Source of the DNA: Clostridia bacterium
GTDB taxonomy: Bacteria > Bacillota > Clostridia > Oscillospirales > Acutalibacteraceae
Length of the DNA: 64,000 nt
NCBI GenBank assembly: GCA_024404025.1
Contig: JAKSQP010000004.1
Span: forward strand, 1 to 64,000
Direction: 5' to 3'
The notes below the pieces were generated by a model that saw only the letters and a program-made list of their open reading frames with translations, was not told where the DNA came from and searched no databases. How positions within the stretch are numbered: position 1 is the stretch's first letter; each line of letters opens with the position of its first letter. Positions 18,152 through 27,164 of this stretch are shown here, piece by piece. The position numbers and the translations under genes are program-made.

Positions 18152-19369
18152 TCAGTGATTAAACATAAGAAGCATAAATCCTGCGGCAACGGCTGAACCG
18201 ATAACGCCTGCAACATTCGGACCCATGGCGTGCATGAGAAGGAAGTTTTTGGGGTTATATTTTCTGCCTTCAACCTGCGAAACACGGGCTGCCATCGGAA
18301 CTGCGGAAACGCCTGCCGAGCCGATAAGAGGATTGATTTTTCCGCCTGTAATAAGGTAAAGAAGTTTGCCGAGAATAACTCCTCCTGCGGTTGAAAAGCT
18401 GAACGCAACAAGGCCGAGAATAACGATGAGAATCGTTTTGACCTGAATGAAATCCTGACCGTTTGCCGTTGCGCCGACTGTTGTGCCGAGCATGATCGTT
18501 ACTATGTTGGTAAGAGAATTCTGAGCAGTTTCGCTGAGTCTTTCCGTAACTCCGCATTCTTTGAAGAGGTTGCCGAGCATAAGGAAACCGACCAGCGAAG
18601 CGGCATCGGGAATAAGAAGAGCAACGATAATGAAAACAACAACGGGGAAGATTATCTTCTCAACCTTGCTGACCTCACGAAGCTGCTTCATTTCAACTTC
18701 TCTTTCCTTTTTCGTTGTGAGAAGCTTCATAATGGGAGGCTGGATCAAAGGGATCAGCGCCATATATGAATATGCGGCAAGAGCGATGGGAGCAAGCAGC
18801 TGCGGAGCAAGCTTTGAAGCCGTCAGAATAGCTGTCGGACCGTCTGCACCGCCGATAATTCCGATTGCCGCCGCTTCACCTGCCGTGAACGAAACTGCGC
18901 CGCCGGTGATTTTGCCGATTGAAATTGCAATCATAAAAGCAACATAGATGCCGAGCTGGGCTGCTGCGCCGAGAAGAAGGCTGATGGGGTTGGCAAGAAG
19001 CGGACCGAAATCGGTCATTGCGCCGATGCCGAGGAAAATAAGACAGGGAAAAATCGAGCTTTTTACGCCTGCATATATCAACCGCAGAACGCCGTCATTA
19101 TACCAATGAGCGCCTTCAACCATCTGCGCTTCATCCATCAATCCGGCAGGGTCTGCCATAAGTCCGGTTGAGGGCATATTGGCAAGAAGAATTCCGAATG
19201 CGATGGGCACAAGGAGAAGAGGTTCAAATCTGAATTTGGGATGAATGGCAAGGAAGAGGAAAACCAGCGCAACGATGATCATAATGAGGTTTTTCCATCC
19301 GTCTGCCGTAAAGAGCTGTGACAAGCCCGAACTTGACCACAAGCCCGCAAAAACATCAACAATACTCAT
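18152..19369 (-). CDS. oadB: Oxaloacetate decarboxylase Na+ pump, beta subunit
   Basis: A 405-residue membrane protein with about nine to eleven helices. It couples decarboxylation of the carboxybiotin prosthetic group to Na+ export. The Na+/proton site motifs of the family are present: GGADGPT (essential Asp, near residue 190) and [13 protein letters not shown] (about 345). Last gene of the four-gene decarboxylase operon, with GAGGAGG 6 nt before the ATG and a strong terminator after it. GcdB/MmdB are close relatives, but the neighbouring alpha subunit points to oxaloacetate. Confidence 0.93.
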   Translation of the reverse strand: MSIVDVFAGLWSSSGLSQLFTADGWKNLIMIIVALVFLFLAIHPKFRFEPLLLVPIAFGILLANMPSTGLMADPAGLMDEAQMVEGAHWYNDGVLRLIYAGVKSSIFPCLIFLGIGAMTDFGPLLANPISLLLGAAAQLGIYVAFMIAISIGKITGGAVSFTAGEAAAIGIIGGADGPTAILTASKLAPQLLAPIALAAYSYMALIPLIQPPIMKLLTTKKEREVEMKQLREVSKVEKIIFPVVVFIIVALLIPDAASLVGFLMLGNLFKECGVTERLSETAQNSLTNIVTIMLGTTVGATANGQDFIQVKTILIVILGLVAFSFSTAGGVILGKLLYLITGGKINPLIGSAGVSAVPMAARVSQVEGRKYNPKNFLLMHAMGPNVAGVIGSAVAAGFMLLMFNH

Positions 19370-19380
19370 TTCCGTCCTCC

Positions 19381-19758
19381 TCAGCCGATAACAGCCAGAA
19401 CGGCGTCTGTTTCAACAGTTGAGCCTTTCTGAACAAGGATCTGCTTAACTGTTCCGTCGCAGGGAGCAACGATTTCGTTTTCCATTTTCATTGCTTCGAG
19501 AATCATAAGAACTTCGCCCGTCTTAACGGCTTTTCCGGGAGCTGCGCTGACCGAAAGGATCGTGCCGGGCATGGGAGAATTGACCTTTGTGCCCTCTGCG
19601 GAAGCCGCAGGAGCCGCAGGAGCTGCCGGTGCAGGTGCGGCAACGGGAGCAGGAGCAGCGGCGGGAGCAGCTGCATCGGTTACTGCGGTAATAACGGCAT
19701 CGGTTTTTTCAACCTCAACTTCATAATTTTTTCCATTCAGAGTTACGATATATTTCAT
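19381..19758 (-). CDS. Biotin carrier subunit of the Na+-pumping decarboxylase
   Basis: A 125-residue protein: a short N-terminal beta segment, an Ala/Pro-rich flexible linker (about 28-55) and a C-terminal biotinyl domain (about 56-125) with the biotinylation motif EAMKMEN (Lys near 90). The swinging biotin carries CO2 from the alpha subunit to the membrane beta subunit. In many bacteria this domain is the C-terminus of OadA. Here it is a separate gene between oadG and oadB. Confidence 0.92.
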   Translation of the reverse strand: MKYIVTLNGKNYEVEVEKTDAVITAVTDAAAPAAAPAPVAAPAPAAPAAPAASAEGTKVNSPMPGTILSVSAAPGKAVKTGEVLMILEAMKMENEIVAPCDGTVKQILVQKGSTVETDAVLAVIG

Positions 19759-19760
19759 AA

Positions 19761-20141
19761 TTATTTATCCTCCAACTTCTTTATTGATTTGAAATTAAGC
19801 CTGTTCAGAGGTATTCCGCTCTGATCGCTGACTATTGCCATTATAACGGCAGCAGTCGGCTCATCAACATCAATAAGGTCAAGCTTTCCTGCCGAGTTTC
19901 CCTCTGCAAGAGGAGTTCCCGCAGGCTTCGGCGCTTCAACGGGTTTTTTAACTTCTTCTTTTTTGTTCTTGTTTGCAAGCTTGAATATCTTTGCCATCAG
20001 AAGAATGAAGCAAGCAATGAGAGCAAGCTCAAACATAACAACGCATACGCCTGTTATCGAAACCTTGAGCGCTTCGGAGATTCCGAGCACGGTGTCGGGA
20101 GTATAAACATTTGCCGCAAGGGCGATTGCATTAATTTCCAT
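19761..20141 (-). CDS. oadG: Decarboxylase gamma (OadG-like) subunit
   Basis: A 126-residue protein with one transmembrane helix (about residues 25-50: VSITGVCVVMFELALIACF), a Lys/Pro-rich linker and a C-terminal cytoplasmic tail. OadG-type subunits tether the alpha subunit to OadB and assist assembly. The order alpha-gamma-biotin carrier-beta supports the call. Sequence conservation in this family is low, so the assignment rests on topology and position. Confidence 0.8.
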   Translation of the reverse strand: MEINAIALAANVYTPDTVLGISEALKVSITGVCVVMFELALIACFILLMAKIFKLANKNKKEEVKKPVEAPKPAGTPLAEGNSAGKLDLIDVDEPTAAVIMAIVSDQSGIPLNRLNFKSIKKLEDK

Positions 20142-20152
20142 TATATCTTCCC

Positions 20153-21532
20153 TCAGTCAACTTTCTTAATTGCATAGGTGAAGGTGTTTTTCTTCTTTGC
20201 TTCACGGGCTTCAAAGAATTTTTCCGCCTGAGCGGGGAAAGCAATGTATGAAAGAACATCTTCATCGCAGGTTGCTCTGTCGCCGAGCTCAGCTCTTGCA
20301 GCTTCAACGCCGGGCTCAAGAGTATCTGCGAATCTGCAGGTGATGGGCTGTTCGTCGCCGAGCACAAGCTTCTGAAGCTCTTCGCTGACTTTGCCGGGCG
20401 CCCTGCCGTATTCGCCCTTGATATAGCTCTTGACTTCCTTGGAGATATTCTTATATCTTTCGCCTGCAAGAACATTTGCGGTTGCCTGAACTCCGACCAT
20501 CTGGCTCATGGGAGTAACGAGCGGCGGGAAGCCGAGGTCTTCACGGACTCTGGGAGTTTCAAGAAGAACTTCATCAAGCTTATCAAGCTTATTCTGAGCC
20601 GTAAGCTGAGCAACAAGGTTTGAAAGCATACCGCCGGGGATCTGATAAATAAGAGCATCTGTCTGGGTGCCCATAACAACGGGATTAAGAAGGCCGCTTT
20701 CAAGCGCCTTTGCACGAACGGGCTTGAAGAAATCGTTGATTTCCTTGCATACCTTTTCATCAACGGGAACATCATAGCCGAGCTGCTTAAGAGCATAAAC
20801 GAGAGTTTCGGTTGCCGGCTGTGATGTGCCGCCGGAGAAACACGAAATTGACGAATCAATAACATCGGCGCCTGCTTCAACGCATTTGAGAAGCGTCATA
20901 AAGCCGAGACCGGTTGTTGAATGAGTGTGAACAACAACGGGAACTTTAACATTCTCTTTAAGAGCCTTAATAAGCTCATAGCCCTCTTTCGGGCTCATAA
21001 TGCCTGCCATATCCTTAACGCAAATGGACTGAACTCCGAGAGCTTCAATTTCTTTTGCAAGCTTAACATAGTTTTCAAGATTATGGATGGGGCTGAGGGT
21101 GTAGCATATTGTGCCTGATGCATGAGCTCCGTTTTTGAGGGTTTCGTCAACGGCGACCTGAATGTTGCGAACATCGTTGAGTGCATCAAAAATCCGGATT
21201 ATATCAATTCCGTTTTCAACGCTCTTCTTAACAAAAAGCCTGACAACATCATCGGGATAGTGTTTATATCCGAGAAGATTCTGACCTCTGAGGAGCATCT
21301 GAAGCTTCGTGTTCGGGCAGGCCTTTCTGATTTTGCGGAGCCTTTCCCATGGATCCTCGTTAAGATAACGCAGGCAGGAATCAAAAGTTGCGCCGCCCCA
21401 GCATTCAAGCGAATAGTATCCAGCTTTATCCATTGCTGCAAGAATCGGCTCAAAAGCCTCAAAAGGCATTCTCGTTGCTATAAGAGACTGATTTGCATCT
21501 CTGAGCACGGTTTCAGTGAAATTTACTTTCAT
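20153..21532 (-). CDS. oadA: Oxaloacetate decarboxylase alpha subunit, carboxyltransferase only
   Basis: A 459-residue cytoplasmic TIM-barrel carboxyltransferase. Seen: TVLRDANQSL at the N-terminus (metal-binding Asp), MLLRGQN, CVKDMAG (near residue 170, with the conserved Lys that is carbamylated in relatives), the HTH metal motif in VVVHTHSTTGLG and the PYC_OADA domain (about 300-440). It lacks the C-terminal biotin domain, which is encoded two genes downstream. The reaction is oxaloacetate to pyruvate plus CO2 with carboxyl transfer to biotin, driving Na+ export. A pyruvate-carboxylase role for the same subunit is possible but less likely with oadB present. Confidence 0.9.
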   Translation of the reverse strand: MKVNFTETVLRDANQSLIATRMPFEAFEPILAAMDKAGYYSLECWGGATFDSCLRYLNEDPWERLRKIRKACPNTKLQMLLRGQNLLGYKHYPDDVVRLFVKKSVENGIDIIRIFDALNDVRNIQVAVDETLKNGAHASGTICYTLSPIHNLENYVKLAKEIEALGVQSICVKDMAGIMSPKEGYELIKALKENVKVPVVVHTHSTTGLGFMTLLKCVEAGADVIDSSISCFSGGTSQPATETLVYALKQLGYDVPVDEKVCKEINDFFKPVRAKALESGLLNPVVMGTQTDALIYQIPGGMLSNLVAQLTAQNKLDKLDEVLLETPRVREDLGFPPLVTPMSQMVGVQATANVLAGERYKNISKEVKSYIKGEYGRAPGKVSEELQKLVLGDEQPITCRFADTLEPGVEAARAELGDRATCDEDVLSYIAFPAQAEKFFEAREAKKKNTFTYAIKKVD

Positions 21533-21555
21533 ATATGTATCTTCCTTTCTGAAAC

Positions 21556-21581
21556 AAAGGGCAGTTTCACCTGCCCTTTAC
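21556..21581 (-). terminator. Hairpin terminator after glyS
   Basis: AAAGGGCAG and CTGCCCTTT form a 9-bp stem with a 6-nt loop, followed on the minus strand by a modest T-rich tract (TTTGTTTC). It lies between the glyS stop and oadA. Confidence 0.65.
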
Positions 21582-21594
21582 TTAATATATAAAT

Positions 21595-22977
21595 TCAGAA
21601 TGAGATGCGTGAAGAAATATATTCTTCAAGAGCATCAATTGCAACTCTTTCCTGCTGCATTGAATCTCTTTCTCTGACGGTTACGCAGTTATCTTCAAGT
21701 GAATCAAAATCAAAGGTGATGCAGAACGGAGTGCCGATTTCGTCTTCACGGCGGTAACGCTTGCCGATCGAGCCGGTTTCGTCAAATTCAACCATGAATT
21801 TTTTCTGAAGCTTCTCATAAACCTTGAGAGCATCATCCGAAAGCTTCTTTGAAAGAGGAAGAACAGCCGCTTTGAAGGGAGCAACTGCGGGATTAAGATG
21901 GAGAACGGTTCTTACATCGTTCTTTTCTGCATCAATAACTTCTTCATCATAAGCTTCGCAGAGAAGAGCGAGAACGGTTCTGTCAAGTCCGTAGGTTGAT
22001 TCAATGATAAACGGAATGAATCTTTCGTTTGTGTCGGGATCAAGATAATCCATCTTCTGGCCGCTGTATTCCTGATGCCTTGTAAGGTCGAAATTCGTTC
22101 TGTTGTGAGTGCCGTTGATTTCGCCCCAGCCGAACGGGAAGAGGAATTCTATATCACAGGCAGCCTTTGCATAATGGGCAAGCTTTTCGTGATCGTGATA
22201 GCGAAGATTTTCGGGAGCAATGCCGAGATCCTCAAAATACTTCTTGCCGTATTCCTTGAAATATTCATAAAGCTCGTTATCCGTGCCTTCCTTGCAGAAG
22301 GTCTGGAATTCCATCTGCTCAAACTCAATCGTTCTGAATGTGAAGTTGCCGGGAGTGATTTCATTTCTGAAAGCCTTGCCGATCTGACCGATTGAGAACG
22401 GGAGCTTTGCTCTCATTGATCTCTGAACATTGAGATAGTTAACATATTCACCCTGCGCATTTTCGGGGCGGAGGTAAATAATGCTCTTGCTGTTATTTGT
22501 TACGCCTCTGAATGTCTGGAACATCAGGTTGAATTCTCTGATGTCGGTGAAGTTGTGCTTGCCGCAGTGAGGGCAGGGAATTGAATGAGCCTTGATATAT
22601 TCAAACATTTCTTCCTTTGTCATGCCGTCTGCATGAGCATCGGGGTCGAAATCGTCAATAAGATTATCTGCTCTGTGGCGCATTTTGCATTCCTTGCAGT
22701 CAAGAAGAGGATCCGAAAAGCTGGCAACATGGCCGCTTGCTTCCCATACTCTGGGATGCATAAGGATGTCTGCATCAACTTCAAAGCTGTTTTTTCTTTC
22801 CTGAATGAATCTCTTGCGCCAGGTATCCTTAACATTGTTCTTGAGTCTTGAGCCGAGAGGGCCGTAATCCCAAGTATTTGCAAGGCCTCCGTATATATCG
22901 CTGCCCGCAAAAATGAAGCCTCTGTTCTTGCAGAGAGCAACGATTTTTTCCATTGTTTTTTCGGTGTTGTTCATCAT
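21595..22977 (-). CDS. glyS: Glycyl-tRNA synthetase, homodimeric type
   Basis: A 460-residue class II synthetase of the alpha2 type, which charges tRNA-Gly. Seen: the N-terminal GFIFAGSDIYGGLANTWDYG, a zinc-binding insertion with CKEC and CPHC pairs (about 90-140), class II motif 2 with FRNEI, motif 3 ESTYGLDRT, and an anticodon-binding domain from about 355. I choose ATG 22977 (GGGAG 8 nt upstream) over TTG 22983. Its leader is only about 28 nt, so there is no room for a T-box riboswitch. Confidence 0.94.
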   Translation of the reverse strand: MMNNTEKTMEKIVALCKNRGFIFAGSDIYGGLANTWDYGPLGSRLKNNVKDTWRKRFIQERKNSFEVDADILMHPRVWEASGHVASFSDPLLDCKECKMRHRADNLIDDFDPDAHADGMTKEEMFEYIKAHSIPCPHCGKHNFTDIREFNLMFQTFRGVTNNSKSIIYLRPENAQGEYVNYLNVQRSMRAKLPFSIGQIGKAFRNEITPGNFTFRTIEFEQMEFQTFCKEGTDNELYEYFKEYGKKYFEDLGIAPENLRYHDHEKLAHYAKAACDIEFLFPFGWGEINGTHNRTNFDLTRHQEYSGQKMDYLDPDTNERFIPFIIESTYGLDRTVLALLCEAYDEEVIDAEKNDVRTVLHLNPAVAPFKAAVLPLSKKLSDDALKVYEKLQKKFMVEFDETGSIGKRYRREDEIGTPFCITFDFDSLEDNCVTVRERDSMQQERVAIDALEEYISSRISF

Positions 22978-23011
22978 ATCCAAAACTCCCGCATTATAGT
23001 TTTATGCTAAT

Positions 23012-23040
23012 ATAATACATTAATTGTTCCCCAAAGTCAA
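23012..23040 (-). promoter_or_regulatory. Promoter of glyS
   Basis: Minus-strand -35 TTGACT (23035-23040) and -10 TATTAT (23012-23017) at exactly 17 nt. The predicted start is about 28 nt before the ATG. Confidence 0.82.
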
Positions 23041-23118
23041 CGATTTTCGCCTAAAAAGCCTACAAAAAAGCTCTGCACAAACCTTTTATTTTGTCTGTTT
23101 TTGCATTTTCTTTTTTTC

Positions 23119-23147
23119 TTGAACTTTCTCATAAATTATGATATAAT
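23119..23147 (+). promoter_or_regulatory. Promoter of the tetR-rlu pair
   Basis: -35 TTGAAC (23119-23124) and a perfect -10 TATAAT (23142-23147) at 17 nt. It is divergent from the glyS promoter, about 80 bp away. Confidence 0.8.
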
Positions 23148-23218
23148 GATTAATTATAAAGCGGGGATTTATTCGGCGATTTGCCGGAGAAAGCGTGAAA
23201 ATTTACGGGGGTGACAAA

Positions 23219-23788
23219 ATGCAGAAGGATACAAAAGCTATTATTTCCGATGCTTTTCTTGTTTTGCTCAACCAGAAACCCTTTGATAAAATCACTATCA
23301 AGGATATCGTTGAGGAATGCAACATCAACCGCAACACCTTTTATTATTATTACAGCGATATATATGATCTTCTTGAAGAGATCTTCAAAAAAGAGCTTTG
23401 CCTTATGATTGATGATTATAAAAAGGGCGGCTCCTGGGTTGAAGGCTTCATCAAAATGCTCAATGTTTCTTATACCAACAAGCGTGTTATCAACAATATA
23501 TGTTCCTCCCGAAGCTACGAATATTTTGAAAACTATATGTATAAATCATGCAGTTCAATCATGGTTGATATTGTAAGCTTTCACGCAAAGGATATGGATG
23601 TTCCGTCCGAAGATATTGAATTCATCGCTTCCTTTTATGAATACGCAATGGTCGGAATTCTTTCGGATTGGTTCAGAACCGGTATGAGAGAAACTCCCGC
23701 AGGCCTTGCAAGCCAAATATGGCTTGTGCTTGACGGCATAAAGTTCTCTCTTCGCAGAAGCGAAAAACGGGCAAGAGCAAACAAATGA
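23219..23788 (+). CDS. TetR/AcrR-family transcriptional regulator
   Basis: A 189-residue repressor-type protein. The N-terminal helix-turn-helix is clear (ITIKDIVEECNINRNTFYYYY, about residues 25-45), as in DhaS/TetR regulators. The C-terminal half is the variable ligand-binding domain. ATG 23219 is chosen because GGGGGTG lies 6 nt upstream; the longer GTG-started frame would read through that site. It overlaps the next gene by 4 nt, so the pair is co-transcribed. The effector and targets are unknown. Confidence 0.86.
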   Translation: MQKDTKAIISDAFLVLLNQKPFDKITIKDIVEECNINRNTFYYYYSDIYDLLEEIFKKELCLMIDDYKKGGSWVEGFIKMLNVSYTNKRVINNICSSRSYEYFENYMYKSCSSIMVDIVSFHAKDMDVPSEDIEFIASFYEYAMVGILSDWFRTGMRETPAGLASQIWLVLDGIKFSLRRSEKRARANK

Positions 23789-24438
23789 AAATATTTTGTG
23801 AGGATAAAAATTTAATAGTATGCCTCAAGCCCCGCAATGTTATAAGTCAGCTCGGGAACGGCGAAAATATGATAGCCCTGCTTAATTCACATTTCAAAGA
23901 AAACGGTGAAAAGGCAGAGGCTTTTCCCGTTCACAGACTTGATAAGGAAACTGCGGGAATTATGGTTTACGCCAAAAACTCCGCTTCTGCGGCGGCTCTT
24001 TCAAAGGCGATTGCCGGAAATAACTTCCGGAAGCATTATTATGCGGTCATCAAAGGCTCGCCCGATGAAAAGAGCGGAATAATGAAGGATCTGCTTTTTC
24101 ACGACAAAACAAAGAACAAGGTATTCACCGTTGACAAAGTGAGAACCGGAGTCAAAGACGCTTCTCTCGAATATAAGATCCTTGAGGAATCAGACGGTTT
24201 CTGCCTTGCGGATATTCTGCTTCACACGGGCAGAACACACCAGATAAGAGCGCAGTTTTCTTCAAGAAATCTTCCTCTTTACGGCGACAGAAAATACGGC
24301 GGCCCCGCCGGCGAGCTTGCGCTCTTTGCCTATAAGCTTGAATTCCCGGATCCGCAGACAGGCGAGCTGCTTTCTTTTTCGGCCTTACCCGATACGGAAG
24401 AAGCTCCGTGGTGTCTATTCAAAAAAGAATTAAAATAA
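23785..24438 (+). CDS. RluA-family pseudouridine synthase
   Basis: A 217-residue protein without the N-terminal S4 domain. The catalytic motif HRLDKETAG (Asp near residue 53) and the downstream HTGRTHQIR motif near 150 mark the RluA family, which isomerises uridine in rRNA or tRNA. The short form resembles TruC/RluA-type enzymes. The target cannot be told. Coupling to a TetR regulator is unusual for an RNA-modification gene. Confidence 0.88.
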   Translation: MKIFCEDKNLIVCLKPRNVISQLGNGENMIALLNSHFKENGEKAEAFPVHRLDKETAGIMVYAKNSASAAALSKAIAGNNFRKHYYAVIKGSPDEKSGIMKDLLFHDKTKNKVFTVDKVRTGVKDASLEYKILEESDGFCLADILLHTGRTHQIRAQFSSRNLPLYGDRKYGGPAGELALFAYKLEFPDPQTGELLSFSALPDTEEAPWCLFKKELK

Positions 24439-24464
24439 GGTGCTGATTTCCAGCGCCTTTTTTT
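24438..24464 (+). terminator. Terminator after the pseudouridine synthase gene
   Basis: AGGTGCTG and CAGCGCCT pair around ATTTC (one G-T pair) and run into seven T residues. The stop codon lies at its 5' edge. Confidence 0.88.
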
Positions 24465-24476
24465 AATTGTTTATAG

Positions 24477-24919
24477 CGGCACGGATGAATCCGTGCCCTA
24501 CGAAACGGTTTCCACTGCTCATCGTAGGGCAAGCATTCATGCTTGCCGTGCAAAAGCAACAGCCTGCTTCTCAGAAATCAAAAGTTTAGATCAAGCCTTT
24601 TCAAAGGCTTGTGGAATCCAAAGGCGGAGCCGTGGTCGCTGACCGCAGTCAGCGAAATGCTCTTACACCCCCAAGCGCAGGAGGGGAGCAAAACATTTCG
24701 GTGAATTGTTTTGCGTGAGGAACCCTCGCCGGGGGTTCCCCGAAAAGGCAGAATTAATATAAATTTTAATTGCGGGATACGATTTGTCAAAATCCATCCG
24801 TAGGGCAAGCATTTATGCTTACCGAAAAATAACACCGTAGGGTCAGCATTTATGCTGACCGTTTCGCCGAAAACGGATATGAATTTTAGCAACGGCACGG
24901 ATGAATCCGTGCCCTACGG
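24477..24919. repeat. Second cluster of short palindromic repeats
   Basis: Five copies of the hairpin family also seen near 18 kb: 24477-24502, 24523-24548, 24799-24824, 24836-24861 and 24893-24919. Arms include GGCACGGAT/ATCCGTGCC, GGCAAGCAT/ATGCTTGCC and GGTCAGCAT/ATGCTGACC, with CGTAGG or its complement on one flank. The 613-nt gap 24439-25051 contains only repeats and terminators and no credible gene. Confidence 0.85.
24592..24742. repeat. Composite block of four hairpins inside the repeat cluster
   Basis: Four consecutive inverted repeats: CAAGCCTTT/AAAGGCTTG, TCGCTGAC/GTCAGCGA, CAAAACA/TGTTTTG and GGAACCC/GGGGTTCC. The block splits the second palindrome cluster. It resembles non-coding dispersed repeats common in gut Clostridia, from memory of such genomes and not from a search. 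A 106-codon frame across it is not a gene. Confidence 0.6.
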
Positions 24920-24995
24920 AGAAACCCTCAATCTTCAAACGCCGCATTTCATCTGATTTTCTGTATTTCTGTCAGCCGCATCTGCCTCAAGCATA

Positions 24996-25029
24996 GAAAA
25001 ACTCCCCGCCTCATCCGAAGCGGGGAGTC
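24996..25029 (-). terminator. Terminator of the ribosomal protein supercluster
   Basis: On the minus strand ACTCCCCGC and GCGGGGAGT form the stem, followed by TTTTTC. It lies 23 nt beyond the rplQ stop. Confidence 0.9.
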
Positions 25030-25051
25030 TGTTTATTAAGCTATCTTATAA

Positions 25052-25393
25052 TCAGACAAGCTCGATGATGCACATTTCAGCAGCATCGCCTCTGCGGGGA
25101 CCTGTCTTGATTATGCGGCAATATCCGCCGTTAACTTCTTTATACTTGGGGGCAATCTCGTCAAAGAGTTTCTTTGTAACGTCTTCCTTAGTAACATAAG
25201 CAAGAACTTTACGCTTTGAAGCGAGAGAGTCGTCCTTAGCAATGGTGATCATTTTTTCTGCCATTGCACGAACTTCCTGAGCCCTTGTAACGGTGGTTTC
25301 GATTCTGCCGTTTTCCAAAAGATAGGTAACAAGGCCTCTGAGCATTGCTTTACGATGGTCAGTTGTACGGCCAAGCTTTCTGGTACCGGGCAT
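25052..25393 (-). CDS. rplQ: 50S ribosomal protein L17
   Basis: 113 residues, the normal bacterial length. The start [20 protein letters not shown] is the classic L17 N-terminus. It binds 23S rRNA near the exit tunnel. Last gene of the S10-spc-alpha array, 34 nt after rpoA and just before a strong terminator. Confidence 0.97.
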   Translation of the reverse strand: MPGTRKLGRTTDHRKAMLRGLVTYLLENGRIETTVTRAQEVRAMAEKMITIAKDDSLASKRKVLAYVTKEDVTKKLFDEIAPKYKEVNGGYCRIIKTGPRRGDAAEMCIIELV

Positions 25394-25427
25394 TTAGTTC
25401 ACACTCCTTTACCGTTTGTATGGGTCA

Positions 25428-26378
25428 TCATTCTTCATCTCTGCGAAGGTCAAAGCCAAGTGAATTGAGCTTTGAAACAACTTCTTCAAGAGATTTTCTG
25501 CCGAGGTTGCGGACCTTCATCATGTCTTCCTCGGTTCTGTTGATCAGATCTTCAACCGTATTGATCTGGGCTCTCTTCAGGCAATTGAAGGAACGAACAG
25601 AAAGGTCAAGTTCCTCAATGGTCATCTCCAGCACTTTTTCTTTTCCGCTGTCGTTCTTAACGACCATAACCTCTGTGTCGAAAATCTCACCTGAGAGCTC
25701 GCCGAAGAGATTGAGATGCTCGTTGAGAATCTTGGCTCCGAGAGAAACGGCCTCCATAGCATTGATGGTTCCGTTTGTCCACACTTCGAGAGTAAGCTTA
25801 TCATAGTCAGTAATCTGGCCGACACGGGTATTCTCAACAGTGTAATTAACCTTTAATACGGGTGTATAGATTGAATCAATTGCAATAACGCCGATAATGG
25901 GCTGCATCATCTGCTTGTTTCTTTCTGCCGAAACATATCCTCTGCCCTTGTCGCAGGTCAGCTCCATGCTGACATGCGCATCGGAATTGAGAGTAGCGAT
26001 GTGAAGCTCGGGGTTGAGGATTTCAACCTCTGAATCGGTCTTAATGCTGCCTGCCGTGATTTCTTCGTCACCGCTGGCATCAATATAAATTGTTTTGGGG
26101 CCGTCACCCTGGATCTTAAGGATAACATTCTTGAGATTAAGAACTATCTCGGTAACATCTTCCTTAACGCCGGGGATCGTGCTGAATTCATGAAGAATTC
26201 CGTCAATCTTAACGGAGGTTATCGCATAGCCGGGAAGCGATGAAAGAAGAACTCTTCTCAGGCTGTTGCCCAATGTTGTGCCGTATCCTCTTTCAAGCGG
26301 TTCAACTACGAATCTTCCGTATTTACCGTCGGGGGAAACTTCGGCAGTATCAATTCTGGGCTTTTCGATACCAATCAT
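25428..26378 (-). CDS. rpoA: RNA polymerase alpha subunit
   Basis: A 316-residue protein with an N-terminal assembly domain (about 1-230, with [17 protein letters not shown]), a linker and a C-terminal domain (about 245-310, with [15 protein letters not shown]) that binds UP elements and activators. It is separated from rpsD by 131 nt that contain hairpins, the widest gap within the alpha-operon part. Confidence 0.98.
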   Translation of the reverse strand: MIGIEKPRIDTAEVSPDGKYGRFVVEPLERGYGTTLGNSLRRVLLSSLPGYAITSVKIDGILHEFSTIPGVKEDVTEIVLNLKNVILKIQGDGPKTIYIDASGDEEITAGSIKTDSEVEILNPELHIATLNSDAHVSMELTCDKGRGYVSAERNKQMMQPIIGVIAIDSIYTPVLKVNYTVENTRVGQITDYDKLTLEVWTNGTINAMEAVSLGAKILNEHLNLFGELSGEIFDTEVMVVKNDSGKEKVLEMTIEELDLSVRSFNCLKRAQINTVEDLINRTEEDMMKVRNLGRKSLEEVVSKLNSLGFDLRRDEE

Positions 26379-26426
26379 TCAAAACCCTCCTTAAAAACAC
26401 ACAGGAAATCCTGCTTAAAATGCATT

Positions 26427-26497
26427 CAAAAACGCTGTTGTTTTCCAACAGTTCTTCCTTGTAACAATGCGGGCCTTTGCCCTTGAAAGGGCAAAGA
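26427..26497 (-). promoter_or_regulatory. Two hairpins in the rpsD-rpoA spacer
   Basis: A perfect 10-bp hairpin CTTTGCCCTT/AAGGGCAAAG (26475-26496) is followed on the minus strand by a short stem CTGTTG/CAACAG with CGTTTTTG behind it (26428-26451), which looks like a weak terminator. They could set the ratio of rpoA/rplQ to upstream transcripts by processing or attenuation. The role is inference. Confidence 0.5.
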
Positions 26498-26509
26498 ACA
26501 CGGCAATTA

Positions 26510-27136
26510 TTACTTGGAGTAAAGTTCAACGATAAGATGCTCTTCAACGGGAACTGCGATCTGCTCACGAGTGGGCAGAGCGATTACCTTAGCGGTGAGA
26601 GCTTCTGCGTTGCGGTCAAGCCACTGGGGAACAGGGCGAGCTTCGTTAGCTGCAACTGTTGCCTTGATCTTTTCGCTTTCCTTGCTCTTGTCGGCAATAG
26701 CGATTTCATCGCCTGCTTTAAGGAGATAGGAAGGAATGTTGACCTTCTTGCCGTTTACTTTATAGTGACTATGAGTTACAAGCTGTCTTGCTTCTGCTCT
26801 GGAATTTGCCCAGCCAAGAAGATAAACAACATTGTCAAGTCTGCTTTCGCAGATACGGAGCAGGTTTTCACCTGTTACGCCCTGCTTGCGTTCAGCCATA
26901 ACAAAATATTTATAAAACTGGCTTTCCTGAATTCCGTAGTAACGCTTAGCCTGCTGCTTTGCTCTGAGCTGAAGGCCGTATTCTGTAGCCTTCTTGCGGC
27001 TCTGGCCATGCTGGCCGGGAGCATACGCTCTGCGCTCTAAAGCACATTTACCGGTATAGCAACGCTCACCCTTGAGGAAAAGCTTTTTGCCCTCACGGCG
27101 GCAGAGTTTACATACCGGACCGGTATATCTTGCCAT
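26510..27136 (-). CDS. rpsD: 30S ribosomal protein S4
   Basis: 208 residues. Starts [16 protein letters not shown] with a CxxC motif, followed by the S4 RNA-binding domain (about 100-165, [20 protein letters not shown]). Primary 16S-binding assembly protein. In many Firmicutes rpsD stands alone; here it sits in the alpha operon, as common in Clostridia. Confidence 0.97.
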   Translation of the reverse strand: MARYTGPVCKLCRREGKKLFLKGERCYTGKCALERRAYAPGQHGQSRKKATEYGLQLRAKQQAKRYYGIQESQFYKYFVMAERKQGVTGENLLRICESRLDNVVYLLGWANSRAEARQLVTHSHYKVNGKKVNIPSYLLKAGDEIAIADKSKESEKIKATVAANEARPVPQWLDRNAEALTAKVIALPTREQIAVPVEEHLIVELYSK

Positions 27137-27164
27137 ATTGTGTTACACCTCCAAAAAATTCTGG

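Noticed and set aside
22978..23040. T-box riboswitch for glyS
   Set aside because: The predicted transcript start is about 28 nt before the start codon, far too short for a T-box, and no specifier or terminator structure is visible.
24578..24898. 106-codon frame on the minus strand
   Set aside because: It runs through hairpin and palindrome repeats, lacks a ribosome-binding site and has no protein-like pattern. Frames like this recur in repeat DNA.
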